A DNA stretch of 64,000 nucleotides from Candidatus Vecturithrix granuli (GCA_000739535.1 DF820466.1:278144-342143), one strand, 5' to 3'. Counted from the first letter of the stretch, positions 35,233 to 45,304 are shown. The notes: a model not told the origin generated them from the sequence alone. A program made the numbers and translations.

Positions 35233-36198
35233 TTAGCCCCTCTTAAGAGCAGCCTTATTATAGAGATGTTTGGGTTCACGCCCAGCGAACACATCAATCA
35301 CAGCTTCAGCCGCTTCTACTGCGGCCCGCACCACACATTCCTTCGTTAAGGCTGCAGCGTGAGGCGAAAGAATCACATTATCCAGCGTGGCGAACGGGTG
35401 ATCCATTGCTACAGGTTCCTCCTCAAAAACATCCAGTCCGGCCCCGGCAATCTTCCCGGCTTGCAGCAACTCGACTAATGCGGATTCGTCAACCACGCTG
35501 CCGCGTGCGGTATTGATGAAATAGGCCGAGGGTTTCAACAGTTTGAGACGTTCTTTATTGAGCAGTCCTTTTGTGTCTGAAGTGGCTGGTAAATGGACGC
35601 TGACCACATCGGCCGCTGCGAGCAATTCTTCAAGTTCGCAGAAAGTCACCTTGAGTTCGGAATCACCTGCATGAGAAAGATAGGGATCGTAGGCCAGAAT
35701 GTTCATGCCAAATCCCTTTCCCATAATAGAAGCGACATACGAGCCGATTCTTCCGAAACCGATGATCCCCAGCGTTTTTTGATACAATTCCCCTGAGCGA
35801 TACGCATTACGGCTTTTCCAATTCCCTTTGCGGACTTCATGATCGAAATACGGAAGGGTTTTGGCAAGAGCGACGATCAGCGCGACCGCATGTTCGGCAA
35901 CGGAAATGCTGTTGACCCCGGGCAAATTACACACCATGACGCCATGCTCCGACGCTGCTCCGACATCAATATTATCAACGCCCACGCCGGTGCGACTAAT
36001 GACTTCAAGTTGAGGGGCTGAAGCGATCATCTCACGCGTAATGGCGCTGGTTGTGCGTAAGATGACTCCCTGTACATCTTTGATCAACTCAGCAACGGTA
36101 TCTTGCGATGGATCAGGAGCAATCACCAGTTCTACCTTCCCTTTGAGAACGTCCATCCCTTCATCACGAATTTTTTGAGGCAGCAACACTTTTTTCAT
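35233..36198 (-). CDS. D-2-hydroxyacid dehydrogenase, phosphoglycerate-dehydrogenase-like
   Basis: The 321-residue NAD-dependent enzyme has IIGFGRIGSYVA as the dinucleotide loop. Catalytic Arg is in NTARGSVVDE, Glu in LDVFEEEP, and His in LSPHAAALT. There is no ACT regulatory domain. Its start overlaps the stop of the DapA-like gene by 4 bases, so the two are coupled. Substrate inference from the cluster: a glycerate- or hydroxypyruvate-type product of aldol cleavage. Confidence 0.87.
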   Translation of the reverse strand: MKKVLLPQKIRDEGMDVLKGKVELVIAPDPSQDTVAELIKDVQGVILRTTSAITREMIASAPQLEVISRTGVGVDNIDVGAASEHGVMVCNLPGVNSISVAEHAVALIVALAKTLPYFDHEVRKGNWKSRNAYRSGELYQKTLGIIGFGRIGSYVASIMGKGFGMNILAYDPYLSHAGDSELKVTFCELEELLAAADVVSVHLPATSDTKGLLNKERLKLLKPSAYFINTARGSVVDESALVELLQAGKIAGAGLDVFEEEPVAMDHPFATLDNVILSPHAAALTKECVVRAAVEAAEAVIDVFAGREPKHLYNKAALKRG

Positions 36199-37100
36199 AA
36201 CAACCCCTCTTTCTCAAGAACAGCTTTCAACGCGGCTTTCTTATCTTCACTTAACGGCAGTAATGGAATTCTCGGTGCGCCGCCATGATACCCGAGGAGA
36301 TCCATCGCGGCTTTGACGCCGGCAACCCCGAATTTTCCTGCGGCGTTGCTGCTCAGCTCACGAAGATACACATCAAGTTTCTGGGCTTCTTCAATGTTTC
36401 CGGCTTCATAAAGTTCTTGCAGTTTACAACACGGTTCAGGAAGATAATTCGCCATTGAAACCACGCCGCCAACTGCGCCGGCCTCAAGAGCTTTGTAAAG
36501 CTTATTGATCGTCCCGGCCATGACGTAAAAATTGGCTCCCTCAGGAACCGCGTTGATATAGACGGAAATATCTTCCGAGGACGTATCTTTCATACCGGCA
36601 ATATTCGGATGTACAGCCAACTCAGAAATGATCCGCTGTGAAAATGTCAGCCCCGCAGAAAATTTAGGCGCATTATACAACATGATCGGAATCGGTGATT
36701 GATCGGCGATGACGGTATAATATTTGATTAAGGCGTCGTCAGTCATGGACGACACAAAGTAATGAGGCGCCAGAATCGTTGCAAAATCAATCCGTTTGTC
36801 GGCAATCCTTTTAATAAATTCAATGGTGGCTTTTGCTGATTCCCTCATAACGCCCGCAATTAAACATTTATCCGCCGGCGTGTACTGTTGATACACGTCA
36901 ATCACCTTCACGGATTCCTCATCGCTTAAGCTTCGGAATTCCCCATTACTTCCAAGCGGCATATAGCCGCGTAATTTTGTCTGATTATACCGTTCGATAT
37001 TTGCCGCGATTTTGTCATAGGCGACGTTTTCATGTTCATCAAAAATCGTCATACACGGCGGAAATATTCCTGATAATTTCTCTTTATAGTTTCGCTCCAT
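36195..37100 (-). CDS. DHDPS/NAL-superfamily class I aldolase
   Basis: The 301-residue TIM barrel has GSNGEFRSLSDEE, the glycine-rich loop seen in 2-keto-4-hydroxyglutarate-type aldolases. LYNAPKFSAGL contributes the catalytic tyrosine and IAGMKDTSSED the Schiff-base lysine. It probably cleaves or dehydrates a 2-keto sugar acid to pyruvate. AAAGGAGG precedes the start. First catabolic gene after the TRAP genes. Confidence 0.85.
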   Translation of the reverse strand: MERNYKEKLSGIFPPCMTIFDEHENVAYDKIAANIERYNQTKLRGYMPLGSNGEFRSLSDEESVKVIDVYQQYTPADKCLIAGVMRESAKATIEFIKRIADKRIDFATILAPHYFVSSMTDDALIKYYTVIADQSPIPIMLYNAPKFSAGLTFSQRIISELAVHPNIAGMKDTSSEDISVYINAVPEGANFYVMAGTINKLYKALEAGAVGGVVSMANYLPEPCCKLQELYEAGNIEEAQKLDVYLRELSSNAAGKFGVAGVKAAMDLLGYHGGAPRIPLLPLSEDKKAALKAVLEKEGLL

Positions 37101-37245
37101 ACGCTAAAGACCTCCTTTATCATAATTCACATCATCTCTACAACAAAACCATCAATTCCCCAACGACGCACTCCTGAACGTCGAATTACCGCCGGAAGAA
37201 AACGGGAGAGTAAACCAGTTGCCTCTCTGGAACACTGGAACAGGT

Positions 37246-38532
37246 TTAGAGAAATCCGGTAAGTCTGGGAATAATAAGGACAAGTTCGGGAATGTACGTA
37301 ATAAGCAGGAGTACAAGAACCTCTATCGCTATAAAAGGCAGCGCTTCGATGGCGATACTTTCATAGGATGTTTTGGCAATCGGGACTGCCGTAAAAAGAC
37401 ACACGCCAAGCGGCGGCGTCGTTAAACCGATATTGACATTCACGATCATGATCAAAGCAAAATGCAACGGATGCACCCCGTACTTTGTCGCCAGAGGAAG
37501 AAGAATTGGCGCGAGAAGAATGACGTTGGCACCGGTTTCCATGATCATCCCCATAAAAAGCAGGAAGGCATTCACAAGCAATAAAAACATGATTTTGCTT
37601 TCAGTCACCGACAGCATGATCTGCGCAATTTGCGCCGGAATCCGTTCGATCGTTAAGACCAGGCCAAACAGTTTGGCGGTCGAAATGATCAATAAAATGA
37701 CCGAAGACACCACCGCGCATTCGAGCAGACTTTCCAAAATATCTTTCAGGGTCAAGCTGCGATAGATCAGCAGCCCTACCAGAAAGGCATACCCACATGC
37801 GAGTGAAGCGGCCTCAGTGGCGGTAAATTTTCCACTCAAAATCCCTCCGATAATAATGACTGGCATAATAAGCCCGATGATCGCGCTTTTCGTTCGTTGA
37901 AAAATCTCTTGCTTCGGAATCGGCTCGGTTCTTCGAGGATGATGATCTCGGATCGCATAGAACAACGCTAACATCATCAGCCCAAGTCCGATTAAGACAC
38001 CGGGAATAAACCCTCCCATGAATAATGCTCCGATCGATTCCCCGGTCACTGTTCCATAAATGACCATGATAATACTCGGCGGAATAATCGGACCAATGAT
38101 CGAGGATGTCGTGGTTACTGCCGCACTATATGAAGCCGAATAGCCTTCCTCTTTCATCGCTGGGATCAAAATCGAGCCGATGGCGGCGGTATCTGCGACA
38201 GCGGCCCCGGTTAATCCGGCGAATAAAATACTGACCACTATATTCACCTGGGCCAAGGCTCCCGGCAAACGTCCGACAAGTATTTGCACAAAATTGATCA
38301 AATCCTTCGTGATACCAGTACGATTCATCAACTGCCCGGCAAGGATAAAAAACGGAATTGCCAGTAAGACGAAGCTGTCAACGCCATTATAGAGTTGCTG
38401 TCCAATGATCGTAATCGGAATATTACCAAAAAAGACGAAGTAGATGATTGTACCGACTCCGAACACAAAAGCAATCGGAATTCCCATCGCCATCGTCACA
38501 ATAAAAACAGTCACTAATACAGTCAGCGTCAT
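37246..38532 (-). CDS. dctM: TRAP transporter large permease, DctM
   Basis: The 428-residue polytopic protein of the DctM family has MGIPIAFVFGVGTIIYF at the N-terminus and FAGLTGAAVADTAAIGSILIP, the characteristic glycine-rich loop. SIIGPIIPPSIIMVIYG and NVNIGLTTPPLGVCLF are the two inverted re-entrant motifs. It forms the ion-driven import channel with DctQ and DctP. Confidence 0.93.
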   Translation of the reverse strand: MTLTVLVTVFIVTMAMGIPIAFVFGVGTIIYFVFFGNIPITIIGQQLYNGVDSFVLLAIPFFILAGQLMNRTGITKDLINFVQILVGRLPGALAQVNIVVSILFAGLTGAAVADTAAIGSILIPAMKEEGYSASYSAAVTTTSSIIGPIIPPSIIMVIYGTVTGESIGALFMGGFIPGVLIGLGLMMLALFYAIRDHHPRRTEPIPKQEIFQRTKSAIIGLIMPVIIIGGILSGKFTATEAASLACGYAFLVGLLIYRSLTLKDILESLLECAVVSSVILLIISTAKLFGLVLTIERIPAQIAQIMLSVTESKIMFLLLVNAFLLFMGMIMETGANVILLAPILLPLATKYGVHPLHFALIMIVNVNIGLTTPPLGVCLFTAVPIAKTSYESIAIEALPFIAIEVLVLLLITYIPELVLIIPRLTGFL

Positions 38533-38554
38533 AACCTTAGTATTCCTCCTGTGC

Positions 38555-39067
38555 TTATTGACTTAACAAGAATTTTTTGGGATCATCACTCGTGAATACT
38601 CCGGCAATATAATAGAGCACATGCACGATCATCATCAGCACACCTAATGGTATTTGCAGTTTGACATAAATCACTGAGACCGGAATGATGTCGCCGGTCT
38701 GATCTACAGCTTTTATTGCGGCATCTATACCGAACCAGAGTACATACAGTAAAAAAATTAAAACCAGGATGTTTGAGATCTGAATAATGAGCTTCACAAG
38801 GGGTGTATAGGGGATGCTTTTGACAAGAACTGTAATTCCAATATGCCCGCCCCGTTTCAGAGCAATGCTGGAACTGACAAATGCGATGCCGATTAAAAGC
38901 CAGCGCGCAAATTCTTCACTCCATGAGGGCGCTCGACCTGCCATTCGTAAAAAAACGCTTCCTAACACGATCACTGTCACAAGGAATGCGTAAAGAATAC
39001 TCATCCACATTGCAATACGGTCAACACGATCGCTTGCTGTTTTGAGTAATTGCATGATCTTGTCCAT
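38555..39067 (-). CDS. dctQ: TRAP transporter small permease, DctQ
   Basis: The 170-residue protein has four membrane helices and the conserved WSEEFARWLLIGIAFVSSSI and RGGHIGI segments. The start MDKIMQLLK is chosen because AAAGG lies 9 bases upstream. It sits between dctP and dctM. Confidence 0.9.
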   Translation of the reverse strand: MDKIMQLLKTASDRVDRIAMWMSILYAFLVTVIVLGSVFLRMAGRAPSWSEEFARWLLIGIAFVSSSIALKRGGHIGITVLVKSIPYTPLVKLIIQISNILVLIFLLYVLWFGIDAAIKAVDQTGDIIPVSVIYVKLQIPLGVLMMIVHVLYYIAGVFTSDDPKKFLLSQ

Positions 39068-39131
39068 GATTGTCATCCTTTTCACCTGGAAGCGGAGGTG
39101 GTTTGCGAACCACCCCGCGCATATCATTCGC

Positions 39132-40202
39132 CTAATATCCCAAAGCGGCTTCAGCTTCTTTCACAGCCTCAAGAAATCCATCCACAACTTCAGCGCCAAC
39201 TTCGCCTTTTAACCATTCAATGACCGGAGGTTGGGCCTTGTCCTGAAACATTTTCACTTGTTCAGGAGTCGGAGAATACACTTCCATGTTCTCTTGTAAG
39301 ATCTTCATTCCCAATACCCGGCTCATAAATGCTTCTGCGGCGCGGTCGGCGCGCGCACCATGCAGACCGCCGATCTTCAGAACATGTTGATAAGATTCAG
39401 GGAAACTGCGAAATTTGTCGGCATTCATCACCAACATGTTTTCGCTCCAGGTATGTCCATCCAGCGTGAGATATTTTTGGACTTCATACAATTTCCCGAC
39501 AAACGCAATAATGGAAATCGGGTTTTCTTGACCATCAATCACGCCGGTCTGAAGGGAGGTATAGACTTCAGGCCAGGAAATCGGAATCGCTTTCGCGCCT
39601 ACGGCTTCCACGGTTTTGACAAACACAGGCGATTGCATCACGCGAAATTTGATCCCTTCCATATCTTTCGGTTCGTGAATAGGTCTGATGTTATTGGTGA
39701 AGTGACGAACCCCATTTTGTCCCATACCAAGACACACCAGGTTCGCTTTTTTCTCCATCTGATCCATCAAATCTTGCCAATACTGGCTGTTATCGAACAC
39801 CCACCAGGCAATCTCATCGGATTGAAAGACATACGGAATATTAATCACCTGATATTCCGGAAAGAATGGCCCCATATTGCCGGTTTCGATACAGAGATCC
39901 AATGTCCCTGATTTCACCATTTCAGTGGCCTCCTTACTGCCTCCTAATTGGCTTGACGGGAACAGTTCTACTTTAATGGCTCCATTGGTTGTTGTTTCGA
40001 CATAACTCTTAAAAACAATCGCATACGCATGTTCCGGTTCAGGAATGTTCGCCGTGTCCGGCCATGTGGGATTATCACTATACCCCAACCGCAATACCAC
40101 CGGTTTTTCAGGCGTCGGGTTCAATTCTGCTGCGAATACCTCAGTAACTCCCAAACTGAATACAACCAGCACTAATAACACTGCACACGATGTACGATAC
40201 AT
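39132..40202 (-). CDS. dctP: TRAP transporter substrate-binding protein, DctP
   Basis: The 356-residue periplasmic protein has a signal peptide cleaved near VFAAE. ELFPSSQLGGSKEATEMVKS and IKFRVMQSPVFVKTVEAVGA hold the conserved carboxylate-binding arginine region, and TGVIDGQENPISIIA is the usual late motif. The ligand is probably a sugar acid or other carboxylate. ATG 40202 with AGGAG at optimal distance is preferred over the GTG two codons earlier. Confidence 0.92.
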   Translation of the reverse strand: MYRTSCAVLLVLVVFSLGVTEVFAAELNPTPEKPVVLRLGYSDNPTWPDTANIPEPEHAYAIVFKSYVETTTNGAIKVELFPSSQLGGSKEATEMVKSGTLDLCIETGNMGPFFPEYQVINIPYVFQSDEIAWWVFDNSQYWQDLMDQMEKKANLVCLGMGQNGVRHFTNNIRPIHEPKDMEGIKFRVMQSPVFVKTVEAVGAKAIPISWPEVYTSLQTGVIDGQENPISIIAFVGKLYEVQKYLTLDGHTWSENMLVMNADKFRSFPESYQHVLKIGGLHGARADRAAEAFMSRVLGMKILQENMEVYSPTPEQVKMFQDKAQPPVIEWLKGEVGAEVVDGFLEAVKEAEAALGY

Positions 40203-40365
40203 ACCCACGCTCCTTCTTGTTTTTGTTTATCCTCGTTTGTCAGCACTTTACAACCTATCCTTTTACAACCTTATCCGATCATTTCGTTAACACACATCAC
40301 CTCCTCTTCCCATGATACACTGCATTTGTCATGATAGATCACATCTTGAAATATTTATATCAAAT

Positions 40366-40623
40366 TCATATTCTTCTCGGATAGTTAATAATATATTGTC
40401 GAATCAATGTTTCTTGAGTTGGCAGGCGCCCACCGTCTTTAAACTTTCTGGTGAGAATACTATCTTGTAAGGCATTCGCGAACATCTGCACAAGATTGGT
40501 ACATTTAAGGCGTGAAATAATGACCGGAGGTTCCTTGGAATTCTGTATCTTTTGCATGGAATTTACCTGGGAAAAGAATAACAATCTCCTCCTTAACAGA
40601 CAGCAAGATACTCTGAATATCAT
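40366..40623 (-). pseudogene. truncated GntR-family regulator
   Basis: The 85-codon frame contains the start of a GntR winged helix: LVQMFANALQDSILTRKFKD, GGRLPTQETLIRQY. It breaks off before the recognition helix (the usual SRxTVREAL), and no continuation appears in another frame. It lies directly upstream of dctP on the same strand, where the regulator of such a cluster is often found. The real start may be the internal MQKIQNSKEP. Confidence 0.6.
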
Positions 40624-40649
40624 CTTATCTTAGTAAATTATGAGATTAC

Positions 40650-40680
40650 ATTATAAAAACTACACATCTCTTTCTGTCAA
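40650..40680 (-). promoter_or_regulatory. promoter reading towards the TRAP operon
   Basis: On the minus strand TTGACA (40680-40675) and TATAAT (40655-40650) are both perfect, with a 19-base spacer; TTTATA offers a 17-base alternative. It lies upstream of the GntR remnant and the TRAP operon. Confidence 0.6.
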
Positions 40681-40993
40681 GTATTTTTTATTTTTACCTG
40701 TGCCGTACTGTGTATTCTCAGCAGTTGTTTTTAAAATGCTATCTTTGCCCGGAAAAAAGTGATTTATCAACATTTTGAAGGGAAATTATTATACCGAATT
40801 TTTACCCAAAGCTGCTGTAATTGAAAAAGAGAATATCTAACAATCGTATAAATCTGAATCTGAAAAGCATGGAAACGTTAAAGCGAAGAATGGAGAGATA
40901 TTCCATGAGGATTAAACCAATGCCTGGCTGAAATGGTCGCATGACAGATCGCTAACGCCAAAGAAGATATCTCACTTCCAGTGATCGATAGAC

Positions 40994-41083
40994 ATCCTAA
41001 GTCATTCGTGTCTCGACTTCGCTCGACAATCACCCGGTCACTGAGCGGAGTCGAAATGACATAACGCAAATGATTTATGATCC
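40994..41083. repeat. TCGACTTCGCTCGA palindrome
   Basis: It is the same element as 389-477, in the opposite orientation: GTGTCTCGACTTCGCTCGAC is followed by CGGTCACTGAGCGGAGTCGA. It occupies part of the long gap 40681-41274, which shows no other gene. Confidence 0.75.
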
Positions 41084-41274
41084 CGATATATGCAGCCATA
41101 ATGACCGGAGATACTCTGAAACTCCATGAGAATCGCGGGTATTATTGACATAGAATCCTATTATCTAAATACTCCACGAAAAATTTAGGCATTCTTGCAA
41201 GTCTATAAGAATGGCACTGCCGCGTGGAGGCCACCTGCAAGATGGGCTCCACGGAAAACTGAACAGTCTTCATG

Positions 41275-41964
41275 TTACCTCTCGAATTTGAGCGATTGAT
41301 CAAGTTCAAAGTTGACAATTGTTCGATAAGGAATTTGCAGAGTTCGCGGCCGTGCTATCATTTTTAACGAATTGGTGCCAATCAGCGTTTCAGCTTTCGT
41401 CTGGACGATGTATGGTTTTGTCGTAATGGGGATAATTTTCCGATTCATTTCAAGCTCCTTGAGTTCAATCACGAGCGTCGCGCCGACGCGATCCTGTTGG
41501 GCCATGACCACCTGTCCATTCACTTTCGTATCTTTTGGAATCACCACTTTGTCATCTACCACTACGCTTTTGGTGATCACTCCGGTAAACCAATCCTCTG
41601 GTTTATTTTGATTGATGTCGATCGTATCCAGCAGCGACACAGAAAGCTGAGTTCCAGGGTTAAGCGCAAGTTCTTTGGGTTTGGGTCGCGGAGTTGCAGG
41701 CCCCGCTGTTTCGATTTTAGGGGCAGACGATGGCTGGCCTGGTAACGAAGAAACGGTTGATGAGAATGTGAGGGCTAACACATCTTTCACAGGATAAACT
41801 ACTATTTTATTGTCTGACTGAAACCGAATTGTTTGTTGGGTTCCACCCATGTATTGCCCTTCGACCAAACGTCCATCTTTGAGCTCTAAGGTATCCGCCC
41901 AGACAAAGGCAGCAAGTAAAGAGCACAGACTACAAGCCAAAAGTAAAAAGAGTAATTTTTTCAT
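41275..41964 (-). CDS. exported protein of unknown function
   Basis: The 229-residue protein has a signal peptide cleaved near FVWADT. Residues 24-60 (LELKDGRLVEGQYMGGTQQT, then IRFQSD) look like a small beta domain that recurs in exported proteins. A Pro-rich linker follows. The C-terminal part (GTQLSVSLLDTIDI, VVIPKDTKVNGQVV) resembles the beta fold of TrbI/VirB10-like conjugation proteins, without the rest of that system. The start has GGAGATAGG upstream. Confidence 0.6.
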   Translation of the reverse strand: MKKLLFLLLACSLCSLLAAFVWADTLELKDGRLVEGQYMGGTQQTIRFQSDNKIVVYPVKDVLALTFSSTVSSLPGQPSSAPKIETAGPATPRPKPKELALNPGTQLSVSLLDTIDINQNKPEDWFTGVITKSVVVDDKVVIPKDTKVNGQVVMAQQDRVGATLVIELKELEMNRKIIPITTKPYIVQTKAETLIGTNSLKMIARPRTLQIPYRTIVNFELDQSLKFER

Positions 41965-42154
41965 AAGACCTATCTCCTTTTTGTACGCCGAAACACTATT
42001 TCGGAATAACGAAACGATGTTTTGCGTTGCATTTTCACATTATTTCTCTGATACTTTTTCATACAATACGGGTATAATTTGACTTTGTCAAGTCAAGATA
42101 TTTCGCTGTTCGTCATAAAGAATATACAAGATTCGTACCAACATTCATGATATC

Positions 42155-42796
42155 TCAGGAAATGCCATGTTCTTTTTTGTAGGCGGTCCAATTTTTCTTC
42201 AAATCAATAAACGCCTCGACATTCGGTTGAAGGAGAAACGGGTTGGTTTCGCGTTCACGCCCAATTGTTGATTCCGGGGCCACGCCGTAATTATGACCGG
42301 GAAAGACTCGTGTGTTATCAGGGAGAGCCATGAGTTTCTGATGCAATGACACATATTCGGTTCCGGCCTGCTGCCCAAAATCGGTGCCGCCGATTTTGCC
42401 GACAAAGAGGGTATCGCCTGTAAATACGGCATCACCGATGTACAGACAGATCGAATCCTCGGTATGTCCGGGCGTGTGCAAAATCAGAATGTCCAATTCT
42501 CCTAACGGAAAGCGGGCTTCATCTTCAACCGTGATCCCGGATTCTGAATCGGTCTCCCCAAACAATAAAGGAACTTTCCCGGTCAGTTTTTCAATCGTTT
42601 CATTGCCATTGGTATGATCATAATGACCATGGGTGTTGAAGATATAGGCAATGGCATAGCCGTGTTTTTGGGCAAATTCAACGATCATCTCAGGATGATA
42701 CGATGGATCGATCACCACGGCCTTGCGCGTGATCTCATCAGCGGCCAGATAGCCAAAATTCCGGTCGCCGCCAATGACAAATTGTTTGACAAGCAT
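42155..42796 (-). CDS. MBL-fold hydrolase, glyoxalase II/persulfide dioxygenase-like
   Basis: The 213-residue metallo-beta-lactamase-fold enzyme has the full metal set: [27 protein letters not shown] and VFPGHNYG. The short length without the glyoxalase II C-terminal domain fits small thioester hydrolases or persulfide dioxygenase-like proteins. It follows the alcohol dehydrogenase gene. Confidence 0.87.
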   Translation of the reverse strand: MLVKQFVIGGDRNFGYLAADEITRKAVVIDPSYHPEMIVEFAQKHGYAIAYIFNTHGHYDHTNGNETIEKLTGKVPLLFGETDSESGITVEDEARFPLGELDILILHTPGHTEDSICLYIGDAVFTGDTLFVGKIGGTDFGQQAGTEYVSLHQKLMALPDNTRVFPGHNYGVAPESTIGRERETNPFLLQPNVEAFIDLKKNWTAYKKEHGIS

Positions 42797-42869
42797 CGTA
42801 TGAATTTCACCGCAAATACGCGAAGGCGCAAAGAATATTTTTCTTCGTCACGTCTCTGCGGCTCATGAA

Positions 42870-43904
42870 TTATGAAGATGAAATTCTCAGTACTTTTGCT
42901 CCGCGAATTTTGCGTTCTTTTAATTCCAGTAAAGCGGTATTGGCCTCTCGCAATGGGAATTCCTGTACTTCCGGTTTGATCGGAATTTCTGCGGCCAGAG
43001 CCAGAAATTCGCTGACATCGCGTCGTTCGACATTCGCCACGCTCTTGATCTCTTTTTCCAACCACAAATGAGTCGGATAATCCAGACGCTGCAATACTTC
43101 CTGGTCGCCACGTTCTTTCCGAATCGCATTGATCACCAGGCGTCCGCCGGGAGTCAAGTTTTTCAGGGCTTCGACAATCGGTTTCCAAACCGGTGTGGTA
43201 TCAATAATGGCATCCAATAGCTGCGGCGGCGCGTCTTCAGAATCACCGGCCCAGGCTGCGCCGAGTTCTCTGGCAAACTCCTGTTCTTGCTCACTGCGAG
43301 CAAACGCAAACACCGGCATATTGGGGTATTTATGTCTGACCATCTTCAGTACCAGATGCGCTGAAGCGCCAAAACCGGTCAAACCAAGTAACTGCCCATC
43401 TTTCAAGCCGGTTAAGCGTAAGGAGCGATACCCGATGGCCCCGGCGCATAACAGCGGGGCGGCTTCAGCATCGGAAAACATCAAGGGAATCGGATAGGCG
43501 AAATCTTCGGCAACCGTCATGTATTCGGCATAGCCCCCGTAAGCGTCACGACCGGTAGCTTGAAACTCAGGACACAGGTTTTCCTGTGCCGACCGGCAAA
43601 ATTTACAGGTTCCGCAGGCGGAATAAATCCAGGCGACGCCAACGCGCTCGCCTATCTGAAATCGCCGGGCCTGTTCCCCGAGTCGAACGACCTTTCCCAC
43701 CACCTGATGACCTAAGATCATCGGAAAAAATGCGGGCGGGGTGCGCCCTTCAATTTCATCTAATTCCGTGTGACACACTCCGCACACAGATACCTGCACC
43801 AGAATCTCTTTTGCCTCTGGAACCGGTTCTGCCATTTCCACAAGCTTCAACGGCGTTTTGCAGCGGCTGAGGTCGCAAAGTTCAGGTAACACCATAGCTT
43901 TCAT
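42870..43904 (-). CDS. zinc-dependent alcohol dehydrogenase, AdhP-like
   Basis: The 344-residue medium-chain dehydrogenase has VCGVCHTELDEIEG and LGHQVVGKV as catalytic zinc sites and ACGTCKFCRSAQENLC as the structural zinc lobe. LLGLTGFGASAHLVLKM replaces the usual GxGGxG with GFGASA, as in the YjgB/AdhA-like branch. GAGGAATTC lies upstream. It is probably an aldehyde/alcohol oxidoreductase. Confidence 0.87.
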   Translation of the reverse strand: MKAMVLPELCDLSRCKTPLKLVEMAEPVPEAKEILVQVSVCGVCHTELDEIEGRTPPAFFPMILGHQVVGKVVRLGEQARRFQIGERVGVAWIYSACGTCKFCRSAQENLCPEFQATGRDAYGGYAEYMTVAEDFAYPIPLMFSDAEAAPLLCAGAIGYRSLRLTGLKDGQLLGLTGFGASAHLVLKMVRHKYPNMPVFAFARSEQEQEFARELGAAWAGDSEDAPPQLLDAIIDTTPVWKPIVEALKNLTPGGRLVINAIRKERGDQEVLQRLDYPTHLWLEKEIKSVANVERRDVSEFLALAAEIPIKPEVQEFPLREANTALLELKERKIRGAKVLRISSS

Positions 43905-43957
43905 ATCGGAATTCCTCTAAACTATCAATGGATACGGACGCACTCGAATATAAAGTC

Positions 43958-44005
43958 CGGAGTGCGAAAGCTCTGCTTTCGCTGTCAAAACAGAGCTTTG
44001 ACCCT
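43958..44005. repeat. GGAGTGCGA palindrome
   Basis: CGGAGTGCGAAAGCTCTGCT and the arm AACAGAGCTTTGACC form a stem almost identical to 31719-31771. It separates the sugar isomerase and dehydrogenase genes. Confidence 0.75.
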
Positions 44006-44053
44006 CTCAATTTATCCGTGTGTATCCGTATTCATCTGTGGTGACATACTGTT

Positions 44054-44905
44054 CTACTGTTCTAAGTGTTTACGCACAAAGGCAAAGCCTTGACGAACAA
44101 ACTCTCGTCCGTCAGGGCACACATTATGGAACATCCCGCGCTGATAGGCAAAGTCATCAATCGTGGAATTATAGGTTTCAAGCAGAATGCAGCCGTTGAA
44201 CTCAATTTCCTTTAACGCATCAAAAACCGTCTCCCAGGGCACAATGCCGCCGCCGGGCACACCTCGGTCATTTTCACACGCATGGAGGCCCCATAAGCGG
44301 TCGCGCACCGTGCGAATCGCCCGGGCGTAATCGCGAACTTCGGTCACCAGATGATAGGTATCTAACAAGGCGTACAGATTTTCATGCTCAGCCAGCGTGA
44401 TCAGGCGCATAAGCTGGTCCGGCGTGTTGACGACGTGCGTGCGGAAATGGCTCATCGGTTCGAGCACGATTTTCACGCCTTGCCGCGCGGCATAGTCGGC
44501 CAGGCGGTGAAGTTGCTCCGCCGTGCGCGGGTATTCATCCACCGGCGGCCGGCGGCGTTTCACCACGCCCGGATGTCCGTACAACGCGCCGCAATAGGCA
44601 ATGGCCCCGACTTCAACACATAGATCCACCTGGCGGGTGTGCCAGGCCAGCCCTTTGGCTCGTTCGGCCGCGTCATCAGCCGAAAGATCGCACTCTAACG
44701 GCCACTCCCCGCCCGGACCGACGGTGAGGTGCAGCCCCAATTCTTCGGCTTTGCGTCGCGTAAGTGCTCGCGTGAAAGGAATATCGTCGCCCACCGAGAG
44801 TTCCACCACGTCGGCGCCAAGTTCTTTGGCCGTATCCAGCACGTACAGCGTGTTGTCTGACCATTGCTCGATAAACAGGTAAGAATGTACTCCGTATGTA
44901 ATCAT
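44054..44905 (-). CDS. sugar phosphate isomerase/epimerase (xylose-isomerase-like TIM barrel)
   Basis: The 283-residue TIM-barrel protein of the AP-endonuclease-2/psicose-epimerase family has metal ligands visible as the glutamate in VKIVLEPMSHF, the aspartate in ALLDTYHL, the histidine in LWGLHACENDRG and the glutamate in CILLETYNS. The arrangement matches D-tagatose/D-psicose 3-epimerase-like enzymes. The substrate is unknown. It is locally GC-richer than most neighbours. Confidence 0.83.
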   Translation of the reverse strand: MITYGVHSYLFIEQWSDNTLYVLDTAKELGADVVELSVGDDIPFTRALTRRKAEELGLHLTVGPGGEWPLECDLSADDAAERAKGLAWHTRQVDLCVEVGAIAYCGALYGHPGVVKRRRPPVDEYPRTAEQLHRLADYAARQGVKIVLEPMSHFRTHVVNTPDQLMRLITLAEHENLYALLDTYHLVTEVRDYARAIRTVRDRLWGLHACENDRGVPGGGIVPWETVFDALKEIEFNGCILLETYNSTIDDFAYQRGMFHNVCPDGREFVRQGFAFVRKHLEQ

Positions 44906-45304
44906 AGCGATATTGAAATTTTTGAAGGATTGATAAGACGATAAGACTTTATCGTTGAAACATTGTCACAGTTCATTGTGGCGATCAGCGCAGAGAATTG
45001 TCAATAGGGAAATGGAAATTTTCTTGACATAACTTGAAGCGAGATGTGAAAACACGAACAACTCTGGAGCAAGGAAAACCCGTTGAGTTGGCGGCGGCAG
45101 TGTAGAATACATCTATGTATAAGCATGACGGATGGCGAGAGAGAGCTAAACATACTTGAAGATGGGCAGTTGCTTGGATAATAACATTGTTAGGCAAAAT
45201 AAATACATGATACTTGCAATAAGCTTATTGATTTCTTTAGGTAAAAAATCATTACGACTACGAAAAGAATATTAAAAAGCTTGTTGATGAGTACTACAAT
45301 TGTT
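44906..45304. other. non-coding gap with an integron-core-like heptamer
   Basis: Nothing codes here. Composition drops from about average to strongly AT-rich towards 45300. ATTGTTAGGC (45186-45195) ends in GTTAGGC, a match to the integron core GTTRRRY. It faces GCCTAACAAT at 46586-46595 on the far side of the caspase gene. Confidence 0.4.

Noticed and set aside
40878-41099. 73-codon minus-strand frame
   Set aside because: It runs through the TCGACTTCGCTCGA palindrome, which creates Arg/Ser-rich frames wherever it occurs.
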